A stretch of DNA of 64,000 bases from Phycisphaerales bacterium (GTDB lineage Bacteria; Planctomycetota; Phycisphaerae; Phycisphaerales; UBA1924): positions 1-64,000 of the forward strand of contig JAJDDJ010000009.1 in the NCBI GenBank assembly GCA_029260395.1, given 5' to 3'. The notes beneath the pieces are model-generated. The model saw only the letters and a list, made by a program, of their open reading frames with translations, ran no database searches and was not told the origin of the DNA. Shown piece after piece: positions 27,006 through 36,179 of the stretch (the stretch's first letter is position 1; each line of letters opens with the position of its first letter). The position numbers were made by a program, and so were the translations under genes.

Positions 27006-27050
27006 GCGGGGTGTACCGCTAGCTCGGCATCAGGCGGCAGCAGTTGTGCC

Positions 27051-28460
27051 CTACCCCCGCGCCATCGCCCCGACGCTCACCGTCACCGGCACCACCGAAC
27101 GGGTCACACGCGACTCGAACTCATCGCGGTACTTGTTCATGATCGTGCGCACGGCCCAGTTGTTGCCGTCGGCCAGGCCGCAGATCGTCGTGCCGGGCAT
27201 CGAGCCCATGCTCGTCGCCACTTCCAGTGCCAGGTCGAGGTCCTTGGTCTTGCCGTGGCCTTCTTCGATCCGAGTCAGCAGCTGGTAGAGCCAGCCCGAT
27301 CCCTCGCGGCAAGGCGTGCACTGCCCGCAGCTCTCGTGCTTGAAGAACCGGCTGATGTTCCGCGCTACGGCGACCATGTCGGTGTCCTCATCGAACACCG
27401 TCGGGCACGCTGTGCCCAGGCCCAGCACGTTGTACTTTCGGCCGATGTCGAAGTCGAGCTCCGCGTCGTACTGGTCCTCGCCGAGTATGCCCATCGACAC
27501 GCCGCCGGCGATCGCGCCCTTGTACTTTTTGCCGTTTCGCATGCCGCCGCACAGGTCTTCGACCAGCGTGCGAAGCGGGATGCCGAGCTCGCACTCGTAC
27601 ACGCCCGGCTTGTTGACGTGGCCGCTCACGCCCATCAGCTTGGTGCCGTAGCTGGGCGGCCCGCCCACGGTTGACTCCACGCCCTGGCCCATGAACCACT
27701 CGGCGCCGAACTCAAAGATCGTCGGCAGGTGCATCAGCGTCTCGACGTTGTTGATGATCGTCGGCTTGCCGAACAGCCCCTTGAGCGCTGGGAACGGCGG
27801 CTTGATGCGTGGCCAGCCGCGCTTGCCCTCGATAGCCTCAAGCAGGCCTGTCTCTTCGCCGCAGATGTAAGCACCCGCGCCGCGGTGCACGTAGCAATCA
27901 ACCTGAAACTTCTCGCCCGCCTCGGCGGAGAGCTGCACGCCCTTCTCACCGAAGATGCCCTGCTCGTACGCCTCTTTCAGCGCTTGTTCGAGCACGTGAG
28001 CCTGGTGGTGGTACTCGCCGCGGATGAAGATGTACGCCTTGTTCAGCTTGCACGCGTGGCAGCAGATCGCGATGCCCTCGAGCAGCCCGTGCGGATCAAA
28101 GTCCATCAACAGCCGGTCCTTGAACGTGCCGGGCTCGCTCTCGTCCGCGTTGACAGCCAGGTACCGCTCGGCTCCGGGCTCGCCTGGGCTCTTGCCATCG
28201 GGAACCGGCGGAAGGAACGTCCACTTGAGCCCGGTCGGAAAGCCCGCGCCGCCGCGGCCGCGGAGCATCGACTTCTTGACCTCCGCGGTCACGTCCTCGG
28301 GCTTCATCGCGAGAACCTTGCGCAGGCTCTCGTAGCCGCCCGTCTTGAGGTACTCGTCGTAGTAGACCGTGTGGCGGTCCTTGAACTCGCCAAAGGGCGG
28401 CGTGGGCACCCGTCGAAGCAGGCCGTGAACGGGGGTATCGGTGTAGCTGGTCTTGCCCAA
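27051..28460 (-). CDS. nuoF: NADH-quinone oxidoreductase subunit F (NuoF)
   Basis: NuoF carries the NADH site, FMN and a 4Fe-4S cluster of complex I. The 469-residue product has RGRGGAGFPTGLKW (NADH/FMN), ESEPGTFKDR, a flavin-site GAGAYICGEE and the cluster ligands ESCGQCTPCREG with a later Cys in TTICGLADG. The TTG at 28460 is chosen because AGGAG lies six bases before it and the N-terminus then fits the family; upstream in-frame codons do not. Other nuo genes are not visible nearby, so this appears as an isolated subunit gene in the window. Confidence 0.95.
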   Translation of the reverse strand: MGKTSYTDTPVHGLLRRVPTPPFGEFKDRHTVYYDEYLKTGGYESLRKVLAMKPEDVTAEVKKSMLRGRGGAGFPTGLKWTFLPPVPDGKSPGEPGAERYLAVNADESEPGTFKDRLLMDFDPHGLLEGIAICCHACKLNKAYIFIRGEYHHQAHVLEQALKEAYEQGIFGEKGVQLSAEAGEKFQVDCYVHRGAGAYICGEETGLLEAIEGKRGWPRIKPPFPALKGLFGKPTIINNVETLMHLPTIFEFGAEWFMGQGVESTVGGPPSYGTKLMGVSGHVNKPGVYECELGIPLRTLVEDLCGGMRNGKKYKGAIAGGVSMGILGEDQYDAELDFDIGRKYNVLGLGTACPTVFDEDTDMVAVARNISRFFKHESCGQCTPCREGSGWLYQLLTRIEEGHGKTKDLDLALEVATSMGSMPGTTICGLADGNNWAVRTIMNKYRDEFESRVTRSVVPVTVSVGAMARG

Positions 28461-28755
28461 CGGTGGTCTCCTGGTCGTCCGAACAAAGCTCGACCGAGCC
28501 GCGAGAAGCGGATTCGGACCGGAGCGGGGTCTTCCGATTCTAGCGGTCGGGCCCGCCCAGTCAGCACAGCCTGCCCCTGAGGCCCTTTCCTGATCCGGTG
28601 AGAACACTGGTTAGCAGATTCTGCTGGGTTTCTTCCTGCACATGGTGTAATACTGGAGGCTGAGGACCGTTAGCCCGTGAAGACGGGTGTGTCGCACAGA
28701 CGCCCAACCCAAGCGAGGGACGGCGTCGAGAGAGCAGACAGAAAGCAAAGAAATC

Positions 28756-30345
28756 ATGAACACCAAGAGCATTCTCAGCGTGGCCGGTGCCGCCTCGATC
28801 GCCCTCTCCGCCAGCGCACAGGACTGGCGGACCATCGACGGCTCCTCCAACAACCTCACGAACACCGCGTGGGGTTCGGCGGATGCGCTGACGCTCCGCG
28901 TCGCGCCCGCTGCCTACGCCGACGGGCTCGGCACCCCGGCCACGCGCTCCTCGCCCCGCATGGCCTCCAACGCCATGGGCACCCAGTCCACCAGCGGCAA
29001 CGCGCTGGGCCTCTCCAGCATGTTCTGGCAGTGGGGCCAGTTCATCGACCACGACTTCTCACTCGCCCTCGAAGGCCATGATGAAACGCTCAGCTTCGAT
29101 GTCCCGATGGGCGACCCGTACTTCGATCCCAACTCCACCGGCACGCAGACCATGAGCATGGCCCGCTCGCAATTCACCGGCGGTATCAGCTCACCCCGCC
29201 AGTTCGCCAACTCCATCACGCACTTCCTTGATGGTTCGGGCGTCTACGGCTCAGACCAGACCCGCGCCGATGCGCTCCGCAGCTTTAGCGGCGGGCGGAT
29301 GGCGACGTCGGCGGGCGACCTCATGCCCCGCAACACGGGCGGGCTCGACAACGCCGGTGGCACCAGCCCCGACATGTTCCTCGGCGGCGACATCCGCTCC
29401 AACGAGCAGGCCGGCCTCACCGCCACCCACACCATGTTCGTCCGCGAGCACAACCGCTGGGCCGACCAACTCAGCGCCGACAACCCGGCGTGGAGCGATG
29501 AACAGATCTACCAGACCGCCCGCAAGATCGTCGGTGCCGAGATTCAGAAGATCACCTACGAGGAGTGGCTGCCCGCTCTCGGGATCGACCTCGATTCCTA
29601 CCAGGGCTACGACGACACCGTCGATCCCAGCATTTCGATCGAGTTCTCGACCACCGCCTTCCGCTTCGGGCACACCATGCTCAACGACACGCTGCCCACG
29701 TACAACGAGCAGGGCGAGCGCACCGGCGGGCTCTCGCTCCGCGAGGCGTTCTTCAACCCCAGCGTCTTCGATGATGCCAGCGCCGTGGACGAGATCCTCG
29801 CGGGCCTGATTCGGCAGGAATCCGAAGCCCTCGATACGCAGGTCATCGACGGCGTCCGCAACTTCCTCTTCGGCCAGCCGGGTCAAGGCGGGCTCGACCT
29901 GCTGAGCCTCAACCTCATGCGTGGACGCGACCACGGCATCGGTGACTACAACGCGCTCCGCGAGGCCTACGGCCTCGAGTGGGCTGACCTGGTCATGGCC
30001 CACCCGGGCATGGCTGATGTCTACGCGGACGCCGACGACATCGACGCGTGGGTCGGCATCATGGCCGAGCTCGAGATGCTCGACTCCCTCGAAGGCACGC
30101 TCTTTGAAGCCATCATGGCCGACCAGTTCATGCGCATGCGCGACGGCGACCGGTTCTTCTACCTCAACGACCTCGACCTGCTCCCCTACCTGAGCGAGAT
30201 CCAGGGCCTCACCCTCGGCGACCTGATGGAGTTCAACCTCGACATCGCGCCCGTGCAAGGCAATGTCTTCTTCGTGCCCGCACCGGGCACCGGCCTGCTC
30301 GCGGCAAGCGGCCTCGGTCTGCTCGCCCGCCGCCGCCGGCGCTAA
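28756..30345 (+). CDS. Secreted animal-type haem peroxidase with PEP-CTERM-like anchor
   Basis: The 529-residue precursor has a signal peptide (MNTKSILSVAGAASIALSAS). Haem peroxidase landmarks are WQWGQFIDHDFS (distal His plus the Asp that binds haem), TAFRFGHTML (proximal His) and MRGRDHGIGDYN. The C-terminus, VPAPGTGLLAASGLGLLARR, is a PEP-CTERM-like sorting tail with a short hydrophobic stretch and arginine cluster, so it is probably exported and anchored through an exosortase-type route. The peroxidase likely uses peroxide to oxidise halides or organics. A 100-base leader precedes the ATG at 28756; no strong ribosome site is evident. A terminator follows. Confidence 0.88.
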   Translation: MNTKSILSVAGAASIALSASAQDWRTIDGSSNNLTNTAWGSADALTLRVAPAAYADGLGTPATRSSPRMASNAMGTQSTSGNALGLSSMFWQWGQFIDHDFSLALEGHDETLSFDVPMGDPYFDPNSTGTQTMSMARSQFTGGISSPRQFANSITHFLDGSGVYGSDQTRADALRSFSGGRMATSAGDLMPRNTGGLDNAGGTSPDMFLGGDIRSNEQAGLTATHTMFVREHNRWADQLSADNPAWSDEQIYQTARKIVGAEIQKITYEEWLPALGIDLDSYQGYDDTVDPSISIEFSTTAFRFGHTMLNDTLPTYNEQGERTGGLSLREAFFNPSVFDDASAVDEILAGLIRQESEALDTQVIDGVRNFLFGQPGQGGLDLLSLNLMRGRDHGIGDYNALREAYGLEWADLVMAHPGMADVYADADDIDAWVGIMAELEMLDSLEGTLFEAIMADQFMRMRDGDRFFYLNDLDLLPYLSEIQGLTLGDLMEFNLDIAPVQGNVFFVPAPGTGLLAASGLGLLARRRRR

Positions 30346-30373
30346 GCGCGATCACCCACCACGCTCTATCCCA

Positions 30374-30399
30374 GCCCGCCGCAAGGCGGGTTTTTCTTT
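30374..30399 (+). terminator. Rho-independent terminator
   Basis: CCCGCC and GGCGGG around GCAA are followed by TTTTTCTTT, terminating the peroxidase transcript. Confidence 0.9.
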
Positions 30400-30422
30400 G
30401 CTGCGCGCACGCGCCCCACTGG

Positions 30423-30434
30423 TACGCTGGCTCC
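30423..30434 (+). promoter_or_regulatory. Leaderless-type -10 element (TACGCT)
   Basis: TACGCT at 30423-30428 is six bases before ATG 30435, directly after a terminator. The same TACGCTGG string precedes the amidohydrolase gene at 57857. Confidence 0.6.
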
Positions 30435-30884
30435 ATGCACCCCGTCCGACGATTCTCATCTGCGCTCGATGCCCAGCTCGCTGCAGCCGAGCTCAAGGCC
30501 AACGGCATCGAAGCCACGGTCGCGGGCTCACCGCTCCAGATGCTCGGCCCCTACACCGGTTCAGCGACCGGAACGCCGCACGTGGTTTCCATCGGCAACA
30601 AGGCCGATGTCGAACGCGCCAGGCAAATGATCGACGCGATGCAGCACCGTGAGCCTGACCTCGGCTGGGAATCGCAGGCCGAGCCCGATCTCGCATGCCT
30701 CGATCCGAACCTTCGCATCGCGTGCCCGCAGTGCCGGTACGACCTGCTCGGCTTGGGCGATGAGGGCACCTGCCCCGAGTGCGGCGAAGCGTTCGACCTG
30801 CTCAGCCTCGTCGTATCTCAGCACGGCCCGGAAGCGCTGGCGGATTGTTACGACCCGGCGGACGAACCGACCGAGGGCGCGTGA
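30435..30884 (+). CDS. DUF2007-like protein with zinc ribbon
   Basis: The 149-residue protein has an N-terminal module (VRRFSSALDAQLAAAELKAN) like DUF2007, a putative signal-transduction domain, then CPQCRYDLLGLG and CPECGEAF, two Cys pairs that can bind zinc. It is probably a small cytoplasmic adaptor. Its function is unknown. The next gene begins directly after its stop, and that protein carries a similar CxxC zinc ribbon, so the two may work together. Confidence 0.65.
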   Translation: MHPVRRFSSALDAQLAAAELKANGIEATVAGSPLQMLGPYTGSATGTPHVVSIGNKADVERARQMIDAMQHREPDLGWESQAEPDLACLDPNLRIACPQCRYDLLGLGDEGTCPECGEAFDLLSLVVSQHGPEALADCYDPADEPTEGA

Positions 30885-31466
30885 ATGCAACGGCTCAGGA
30901 AACTCGCGAGGTTCTACGCGAGATACCCGTGGTCGTCGGTGTTGGTTGTCTTGTGGATCATCAGCACAGTTTGTGGGGTCAGGGTGCTCACCGGGACACC
31001 GTTTGCATTTGGCTTCACCGAGGGGCTCCTTTCGTTGGCGTGGTACCCCGATCTACTTGATCGTGCGAGACCGATCGGGCCCGCTTTTGATTGGGGTTGG
31101 AACGCGGATTGGCGCAGATTCTTCTCGCTGATGGCGTGGATCGAGTTCGAGTTTCGGTCTGTCATGTTCATGCCAGCCATGTTCGTCATGTGGCTGCCGT
31201 CATGGCTGGTCTTGAGCGTGCCGCGATGCGTCGCAGCTGTACGCAACATCCGCGCCCTCCGCCGCGTTAGCGGCATTCCCTGCACACGCTGCCGCTACGA
31301 CATGCCCGAAGGCGTGCCGGTCTGCCCCGAGTGCGGCACCTCCGCACCGACGCGAAAGCCCCGCAAGCGGAGCATCCTGCTGGGTGAACTCAAGACCTTC
31401 GGCCTGCTGGTCGCGCTGCCGCTGGCGACGATGACCGCACTGGCGATCATCGGGATGTTGGTCTGA
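30885..31466 (+). CDS. Membrane protein with zinc ribbon
   Basis: The 193-residue protein has hydrophobic segments near residues 14-30 (WSSVLVVLWIISTVCG), about 85-108 (SVMFMPAMFVMWLPSWLVL) and at the C-terminus (LLVALPLATMTALAIIGML). Between the last two sits CTRCRYDMPEGVPVCPECG, a zinc ribbon like that of the preceding gene. ATG follows the previous TGA directly, so the two are translated from one transcript. No known function is recognised. Confidence 0.6.
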   Translation: MQRLRKLARFYARYPWSSVLVVLWIISTVCGVRVLTGTPFAFGFTEGLLSLAWYPDLLDRARPIGPAFDWGWNADWRRFFSLMAWIEFEFRSVMFMPAMFVMWLPSWLVLSVPRCVAAVRNIRALRRVSGIPCTRCRYDMPEGVPVCPECGTSAPTRKPRKRSILLGELKTFGLLVALPLATMTALAIIGMLV

Positions 31467-33698
31467 TTAGTCCCACCCCTCGGGCATCCACACAGCCAGA
31501 TCATCGACGGACGCCCGAGCTTCTTCACTCGTCGGCACGCCCCACGCCTCAAAGAACGGCCCGAGATTCACGCCCGCTGTTCGGCTTGTGCGCACGAGCC
31601 ACTGGTCGCGCTTCTCGTCGTCCGTCTTGGGGCGGTCCGCTTGCGCGAGCGAGCGGTACTCGGCGAACACGTCCTCGTACAGCTCCCACCCGAACGCCTG
31701 CTGAAGCTGCACGTACATCGTCAGCGCCAAGAAGGCCTTGCGCTTCCATTCATCGAACGGCGAGCCCGCCTCCACGTGCGCGCGCATGTCGCTGAGCATC
31801 TTCTCGTGCGTGAACCCCCGCGCCTCGGCGGGCGGCAGGCCGCAGACCTTGTCCAGCGCGTACAGCGTGAAGATATTGACCGTCACCTCGCCCGTGCCGC
31901 CGAAGGTCCACATCGCGTTCTGGTGCCAGTGCCCCAGCTCGTGGAAGAACCCCCACACGTTGCCGCCTTCTTGCGCGCGCAGCACGTCGATATCCACCAT
32001 GTTCTTGGCCGTGTGCAGCGGAACGGTCAAAGGCCGGTGCGCCGGCGCGTACATGTACCCCCAGCTCACGCTCACATCCGGCACGAACCGGGCCTGCCGG
32101 TCGGGCAGGCCCGTCGCCTTGCGCGGCTCGAGACTGCCCTGCGTGCGCACAACCTCCGCCCAGAACTCCATGAGCGCCGCCGGATCATCCAGCTGCCGCA
32201 CGAGAGCGCTGGGAACGGTAAGCGCAAAGTCCCGCGTCTCAAGCTCGGCCCAGGGTCCGGGCGCGAGCCGCTGCTCGTCCCATTGCTCGGGCGTGGTGAC
32301 GCCGAGCGTGAACAGCGGGGCCGTCACAGCGCTGCTGAACGCAAGGTCAACAGAATCAAGCTCGAAGCCCTTAGGCACATCTAGGTAGATCAGCCCCCCG
32401 ACCGAGTTGGCAATCAGCGTGCTCTCGCTGGTGATATCGAACCTGCGCACAACCCTCGGCAACCGGTTCAACTCGCCCCGGCTCTCCGGGTCCATGTGCG
32501 CGCCGATCTGCACCACGAGCCCCGCGTCCGCGAGCCCCGCATCGACCGAAACCGCCACGACCGAGCCCGCCGGCGCGTACATGCCCGTGCAGCGCCAGCC
32601 GGGGATGGTGGTGTCCACGCGCACCAGGTGGGGCCACCGGTCGATCATCTCGCCCTCGGCTAACTCGATGATTCCGGGAAAGCCGTCCGCCGATGGGTGC
32701 TTGACCACCTCCATGGGCGGCGCATCGAATGACTCGATCATGAACCGCTCGATCGCGAGCCTCGCCAGCGCGTGCTGCTTCCACGTCAGGCCCTTGGCGT
32801 GCATGTTCCGGAACAGCTCGTCGTAGCTTGCTGCATCGCCGCTCAGCAGTGCATCGAGTTGTGCGCTCAGCGGGTTTGCACCCGCGCCCAGCGTGCGCAG
32901 CACAGCCGCCACCGAAGCGCCCGCTGCCGCCTGTTCATCGGGCTCGAGTTCGTCTTCCGCCAGCGCATCGAGCGACTGCCCCGCGTGCGCCCATCGCGAT
33001 GGCTCCGCGTCCACGATGTACCTATCGCCCTCGTCCTCGGCCACCGTGCCGTCGGCGAACGCGAGGCCCATCTCGGTCAGCACCAGGTTGCCCGGGTGCT
33101 CGTGGATCGTCTTGCCCGGGTTGAGTTGCAGCCAGCCCCACGCCAGGCCCGCGGTCATCCACCCGCCGCCGCCCGCCACGAACTCGCGGACCAACTCGCG
33201 GTCGGCCTCTGTCTTGAGCTGGTGCGTGTCCAGCACGAGCAGGTCGAGGGCGGGCAGGGCCTCTCGCCAGTCGCCGTCTGCCGCGAGCAGTTCATAGCCG
33301 TACCGGTCCACGCCGCGCTGCAGCGCGGCGGACGCCCCCCACACACGGATCTCATCACGGCCCCCCGCAGCCCAATGCGCAGCGTTGGCCAGGAGCGTCG
33401 TGGAATCGCCCGAGGTGGCTGTGAGCATCCCGCCGTGACCAAAGACCACCACCCGGCCTTTGCCCCACTCGGTGGCCGCCACGACCGCCTGAGCGGGCTC
33501 GGGGGTCACCACCGCGAAGGCGCCTTCCCGGAACACCGCCACCGGCCCGGGCAGGCCGGGCGCGGCGATGGACTCGACATCCGTCAGCAGCGGCTGGTGC
33601 TGGGCCAAGGCGGGCAGCGCGAGGGCCAGCGCGGCAAAGGCCGAGAACCAAAGGGGTATGGACGGGCGAGCGCGAGTGGGCAGGTGGTTGATGGGCAT
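31467..33698 (-). CDS. Secreted M60-like metallopeptidase with N-terminal GATase-like domain (TCAF-type architecture)
   Basis: The 743-residue precursor has a hydrophobic signal (PLWFSAFAALALALPALAQ). Residues about 40-200 resemble a class I glutaminase/ThuA-like fold (VVVFGHGGMLTATSGD, LLVLDTHQLK). The C-terminal peptidase holds HELGHWHQN (about residue 605-613) and GEVTVNIF downstream, matching the M60 HExxH...E pattern of mucin-directed peptidases. The combination is that of TCAF/FAM115-like proteins. It is probably active outside the cytoplasm against glycoproteins. The ATG at 33698 is chosen because the signal peptide follows; the frame extends upstream without similarity. Confidence 0.8.
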   Translation of the reverse strand: MPINHLPTRARPSIPLWFSAFAALALALPALAQHQPLLTDVESIAAPGLPGPVAVFREGAFAVVTPEPAQAVVAATEWGKGRVVVFGHGGMLTATSGDSTTLLANAAHWAAGGRDEIRVWGASAALQRGVDRYGYELLAADGDWREALPALDLLVLDTHQLKTEADRELVREFVAGGGGWMTAGLAWGWLQLNPGKTIHEHPGNLVLTEMGLAFADGTVAEDEGDRYIVDAEPSRWAHAGQSLDALAEDELEPDEQAAAGASVAAVLRTLGAGANPLSAQLDALLSGDAASYDELFRNMHAKGLTWKQHALARLAIERFMIESFDAPPMEVVKHPSADGFPGIIELAEGEMIDRWPHLVRVDTTIPGWRCTGMYAPAGSVVAVSVDAGLADAGLVVQIGAHMDPESRGELNRLPRVVRRFDITSESTLIANSVGGLIYLDVPKGFELDSVDLAFSSAVTAPLFTLGVTTPEQWDEQRLAPGPWAELETRDFALTVPSALVRQLDDPAALMEFWAEVVRTQGSLEPRKATGLPDRQARFVPDVSVSWGYMYAPAHRPLTVPLHTAKNMVDIDVLRAQEGGNVWGFFHELGHWHQNAMWTFGGTGEVTVNIFTLYALDKVCGLPPAEARGFTHEKMLSDMRAHVEAGSPFDEWKRKAFLALTMYVQLQQAFGWELYEDVFAEYRSLAQADRPKTDDEKRDQWLVRTSRTAGVNLGPFFEAWGVPTSEEARASVDDLAVWMPEGWD

Positions 33699-33795
33699 AT
33701 ATGCCCCGAGTGTGGACGAATCGCCCCCGATCGGCAACCATACCGATGGCTGCACCAGCCACCACGTCTGACTTCTTGCGGAGAGGATCCGTTCC

Positions 33796-34056
33796 ATGCC
33801 CCACATCATCGCCGAGCCATGCATCGCGACCAAGGACACCTCGTGCGTCGAGGTCTGCCCGGTGGACTGCATCCACCCCACGCGCGACGACCCCGCCTTC
33901 GAGAAGGCCGAGCAGTTGTTCATCGACCCGGACACCTGCATCGATTGCGGCCTGTGCGTCGACGAGTGCCCCGTCCGGGCGATCTTCCCCGAAGAAGACC
34001 TGCCAGGCGAGTGGAACAAGTACGTCCAGCTCAACCTGGACTATTTCAGCAAGTAG
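33796..34056 (+). CDS. Ferredoxin with two iron-sulfur motifs (FdxA-like)
   Basis: The 86-residue protein shows CIATKDTSCVEVCPVDC, then CIDCGLCVDECPVRAI, consistent with the 7Fe/8Fe ferredoxin family that carries electrons in the cytoplasm. The first motif has wider spacing typical of a 3Fe-4S or modified 4Fe-4S site; the second is the standard CxxCxxCxxxCP. GAGAGG lies just upstream as a ribosome site. The next gene on the opposite strand ends three bases away. Confidence 0.93.
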   Translation: MPHIIAEPCIATKDTSCVEVCPVDCIHPTRDDPAFEKAEQLFIDPDTCIDCGLCVDECPVRAIFPEEDLPGEWNKYVQLNLDYFSK

Positions 34057-34059
34057 CGG

Positions 34060-35082
34060 TCAATCGTCGCGGTCGGACCTTGAGACCTGCATAGCAAAGG
34101 CCACGATCCCCGCCACCACCCGCTCTTCGATCGGACCGACGAGTCCGTCCTGCTCGGTGGAGAGGTTGTGCCCCAGGTCCGGCTCATAAACACACTCGAC
34201 GCGCTCATGCCCACGTCGCTTGGCAAGCGCGGAGAGCAGCGGCCCGTGGACCGAGGTGTCATCAAGCCCGCCCCAGATCGAGAGAGCGGGCCGGCCGCTC
34301 TCGATCAACACTTCGCTCGCCCACTTCATGCCGGGCCGGAACTCGTCGCGCTCGGGTTCAACGCCGCTGAGCACGCGCTCGTGTGCTGCAAGCTCCCACC
34401 CGCTCAGCGAGCCGTTCGCGTCAGCATCGACCGCCGAGAACGCCGACCAATCGCCGCGAGCTTCTGACCGCACGCGGAACGCCAGCTCCCCGATGGGCTC
34501 GCCTCCCCAAGACTCGAGCGCTCGGTGCGCCAATGCACGCGGGCCGGTCGCCGTCGGCGAGAGGTACGCGCCCGCGAGCAGCACGTAGCCCCCCGCCTCG
34601 CCGTCCGTTGCCAGAATCGCGCGCGTCGCGCCCAAACTGTGCCCGACTGCGATGGTGCGCGCGGGCGCCGCGTCCAGGTACTTCAGTAACTCGGCCCAGG
34701 CAATCCGCGAGAAGTCGAGCGTCGACTCAAAGGCCTGCAATGGGTCTGCCGCACCGCGTTCGATCCCGAACCGAGCGACCGTGAAGCCTGCATCGCACAG
34801 CGCAGCCGCGATCGCTCGGCCGTCTCGGGTTGGCCTGGCGTCGATGGTCAGCTGCAGCGACTCGCCGTTGTTATCAACGGCGCCCGGCAGGGTCCAGTCC
34901 GCGTCATGGGTAAGCCCGCCGCCGAACAGCACCACGCACCAGCCGTTGGGCCGTGCTGGCCGATCGATCACCGCGTGTATCGCATCCTGCGACCCGTCGT
35001 TCGGCAGGGTGATGCGATCCTGTCCGAAGACAGGCGAGCAGAACAGTGCCGCCGAGATCGCCATTAACCGAGCATGCGCCAT
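34060..35082 (-). CDS. Exported alpha/beta-hydrolase with an inserted EF-hand
   Basis: The 340-residue precursor has a signal peptide (MAHARLMAISAALFCSPVFG). The fold is alpha/beta hydrolase: VVLFGGGLTHDADW (oxyanion region), AVGHSLGATRA for the nucleophilic Ser elbow (about residue 149) and a final His in DLGHNLS (about 312). Between the cap and C-terminal part, DADANGSLSGWE fits a complete 12-residue EF-hand calcium loop, an unusual insertion. Calcium could regulate or stabilise the enzyme outside the cytoplasm. Substrate is unknown, perhaps esters or peptides. Confidence 0.75.
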   Translation of the reverse strand: MAHARLMAISAALFCSPVFGQDRITLPNDGSQDAIHAVIDRPARPNGWCVVLFGGGLTHDADWTLPGAVDNNGESLQLTIDARPTRDGRAIAAALCDAGFTVARFGIERGAADPLQAFESTLDFSRIAWAELLKYLDAAPARTIAVGHSLGATRAILATDGEAGGYVLLAGAYLSPTATGPRALAHRALESWGGEPIGELAFRVRSEARGDWSAFSAVDADANGSLSGWELAAHERVLSGVEPERDEFRPGMKWASEVLIESGRPALSIWGGLDDTSVHGPLLSALAKRRGHERVECVYEPDLGHNLSTEQDGLVGPIEERVVAGIVAFAMQVSRSDRDD

Positions 35083-35151
35083 GCGACGTTGTACCGGCAG
35101 CGCGCGATCCGGCGGCAGGACCGGGGCCCAAGCTACGAGCAGAGAGTTCGA

Positions 35152-35622
35152 TTACGCCGCGTCTTCGCCGAGCTCGCGCAGCTCGTCGTCGTCGAACCGC
35201 TCCGCCCAACGATCGGGCCGGACGTTTGCCGCGGCGTTGGGCGATTCGCGCCAGTCGTCCGCGTTGCGCAGCTTGAACACGCTGGGCTGGGTCTTGCGGT
35301 ATCCGAGCAGCCGCATGACCTCCAGCACGTCAGTCCATGCCGGGTAGCTGACCGAATTGGCGTTCTTGAACTCCTCGATCGCCATGAGGAACATGTACTG
35401 CTCCGTGGTGAGCTCGCCTTCCTCAGCGGATCGTGTGAAGTCGCTTCGGCGCCTGCCCGGGCCGCGCCGCCGTTCCAGAGCCGCAGAGCTTGCGGGCTTG
35501 CCGGCTCTGCGGTCGATCGGCAGCCTGCGGTCCACGACGTTGCGCGAACGCTTGGCATCGTCGGTGTCGCGGCTGGCGTCTGACGGGTCGTTCGGGGAGC
35601 CGTTGGTGGGGTCTTGCGTCAT
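35152..35622 (-). CDS. Uncharacterised protein with basic N-terminus
   Basis: No family is recognised. The 156-residue product has a charged, Arg/Asp/Ser-rich first 65 residues (VVDRRLPIDRRAGK, ERRRGPGRRR) and a more compact C-terminal part with FLMAIEEFKNANSVSYPAW and WTDVLEVMRLLGYR, which looks like a small helical domain, perhaps nucleic-acid binding. No signal peptide. The surroundings give no functional hint. Confidence 0.6.
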   Translation of the reverse strand: MTQDPTNGSPNDPSDASRDTDDAKRSRNVVDRRLPIDRRAGKPASSAALERRRGPGRRRSDFTRSAEEGELTTEQYMFLMAIEEFKNANSVSYPAWTDVLEVMRLLGYRKTQPSVFKLRNADDWRESPNAAANVRPDRWAERFDDDELRELGEDAA

Positions 35623-35671
35623 AGGACTGGACAGCCGCCTCTCCGCGGCGTCTCAGCTGAGACGAACCGCT

Positions 35672-35983
35672 TCAGAGTTCGTCGTCTTCCTCGGGCTCTT
35701 CCTCCACCTCATCGTCCTCGTCATCGAGGAAATCAGGGTCGTCATAATCCTCATTGTCGTCATCATCGTCGTCATCGTCATCGAAATACATGTCGTCGTC
35801 ATCGTCTTCGTCGCGGGCCGACTCGGGCAGCGTGGCGGTCGAGCCAGCCCCCCAAGCCCCATGGTCGGGTGCCATTCCACCACCCAGCGCGACCGCAAGC
35901 TCTGCAGCCCATCGGTTGGCCGGTTCTGACCCATCGGTTTCGACCTGCTCGCTGCTCGATGCACGCAGAAGGTTCATCGCCAT
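35672..35983 (-). CDS. Small protein with an Asp/Glu-rich tail
   Basis: The 103-residue protein begins MAMNLLRASSSEQ and ends in an extreme acidic tail of about 45 residues, mostly Asp with Glu. GGAGG lies six bases before the ATG. Such tails occur in nucleic-acid mimics, chaperones and calcium-buffering proteins, but no domain is recognised. An alternative ATG at 35977 would be only two codons shorter. Confidence 0.5.
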   Translation of the reverse strand: MAMNLLRASSSEQVETDGSEPANRWAAELAVALGGGMAPDHGAWGAGSTATLPESARDEDDDDDMYFDDDDDDDDDNEDYDDPDFLDDEDDEVEEEPEEDDEL

Positions 35984-36179
35984 CGTGTACCTCCAACCGG
36001 ACCTGCACAGCCCGTACCCACGCCCGAGCCCCCGGCTACCCCAGCCGACCAGCTCGCGTGACCCATGAGGCAATGCCTCAGGCCTATTGGGCGGTACACT
36101 ACCCCGCTCGGCCACGCTGTCAACGCCCAATTCAACATCGTCTGTTCCCTCCCTTGCAAGTGCCCCTAAGAACCCCGCC

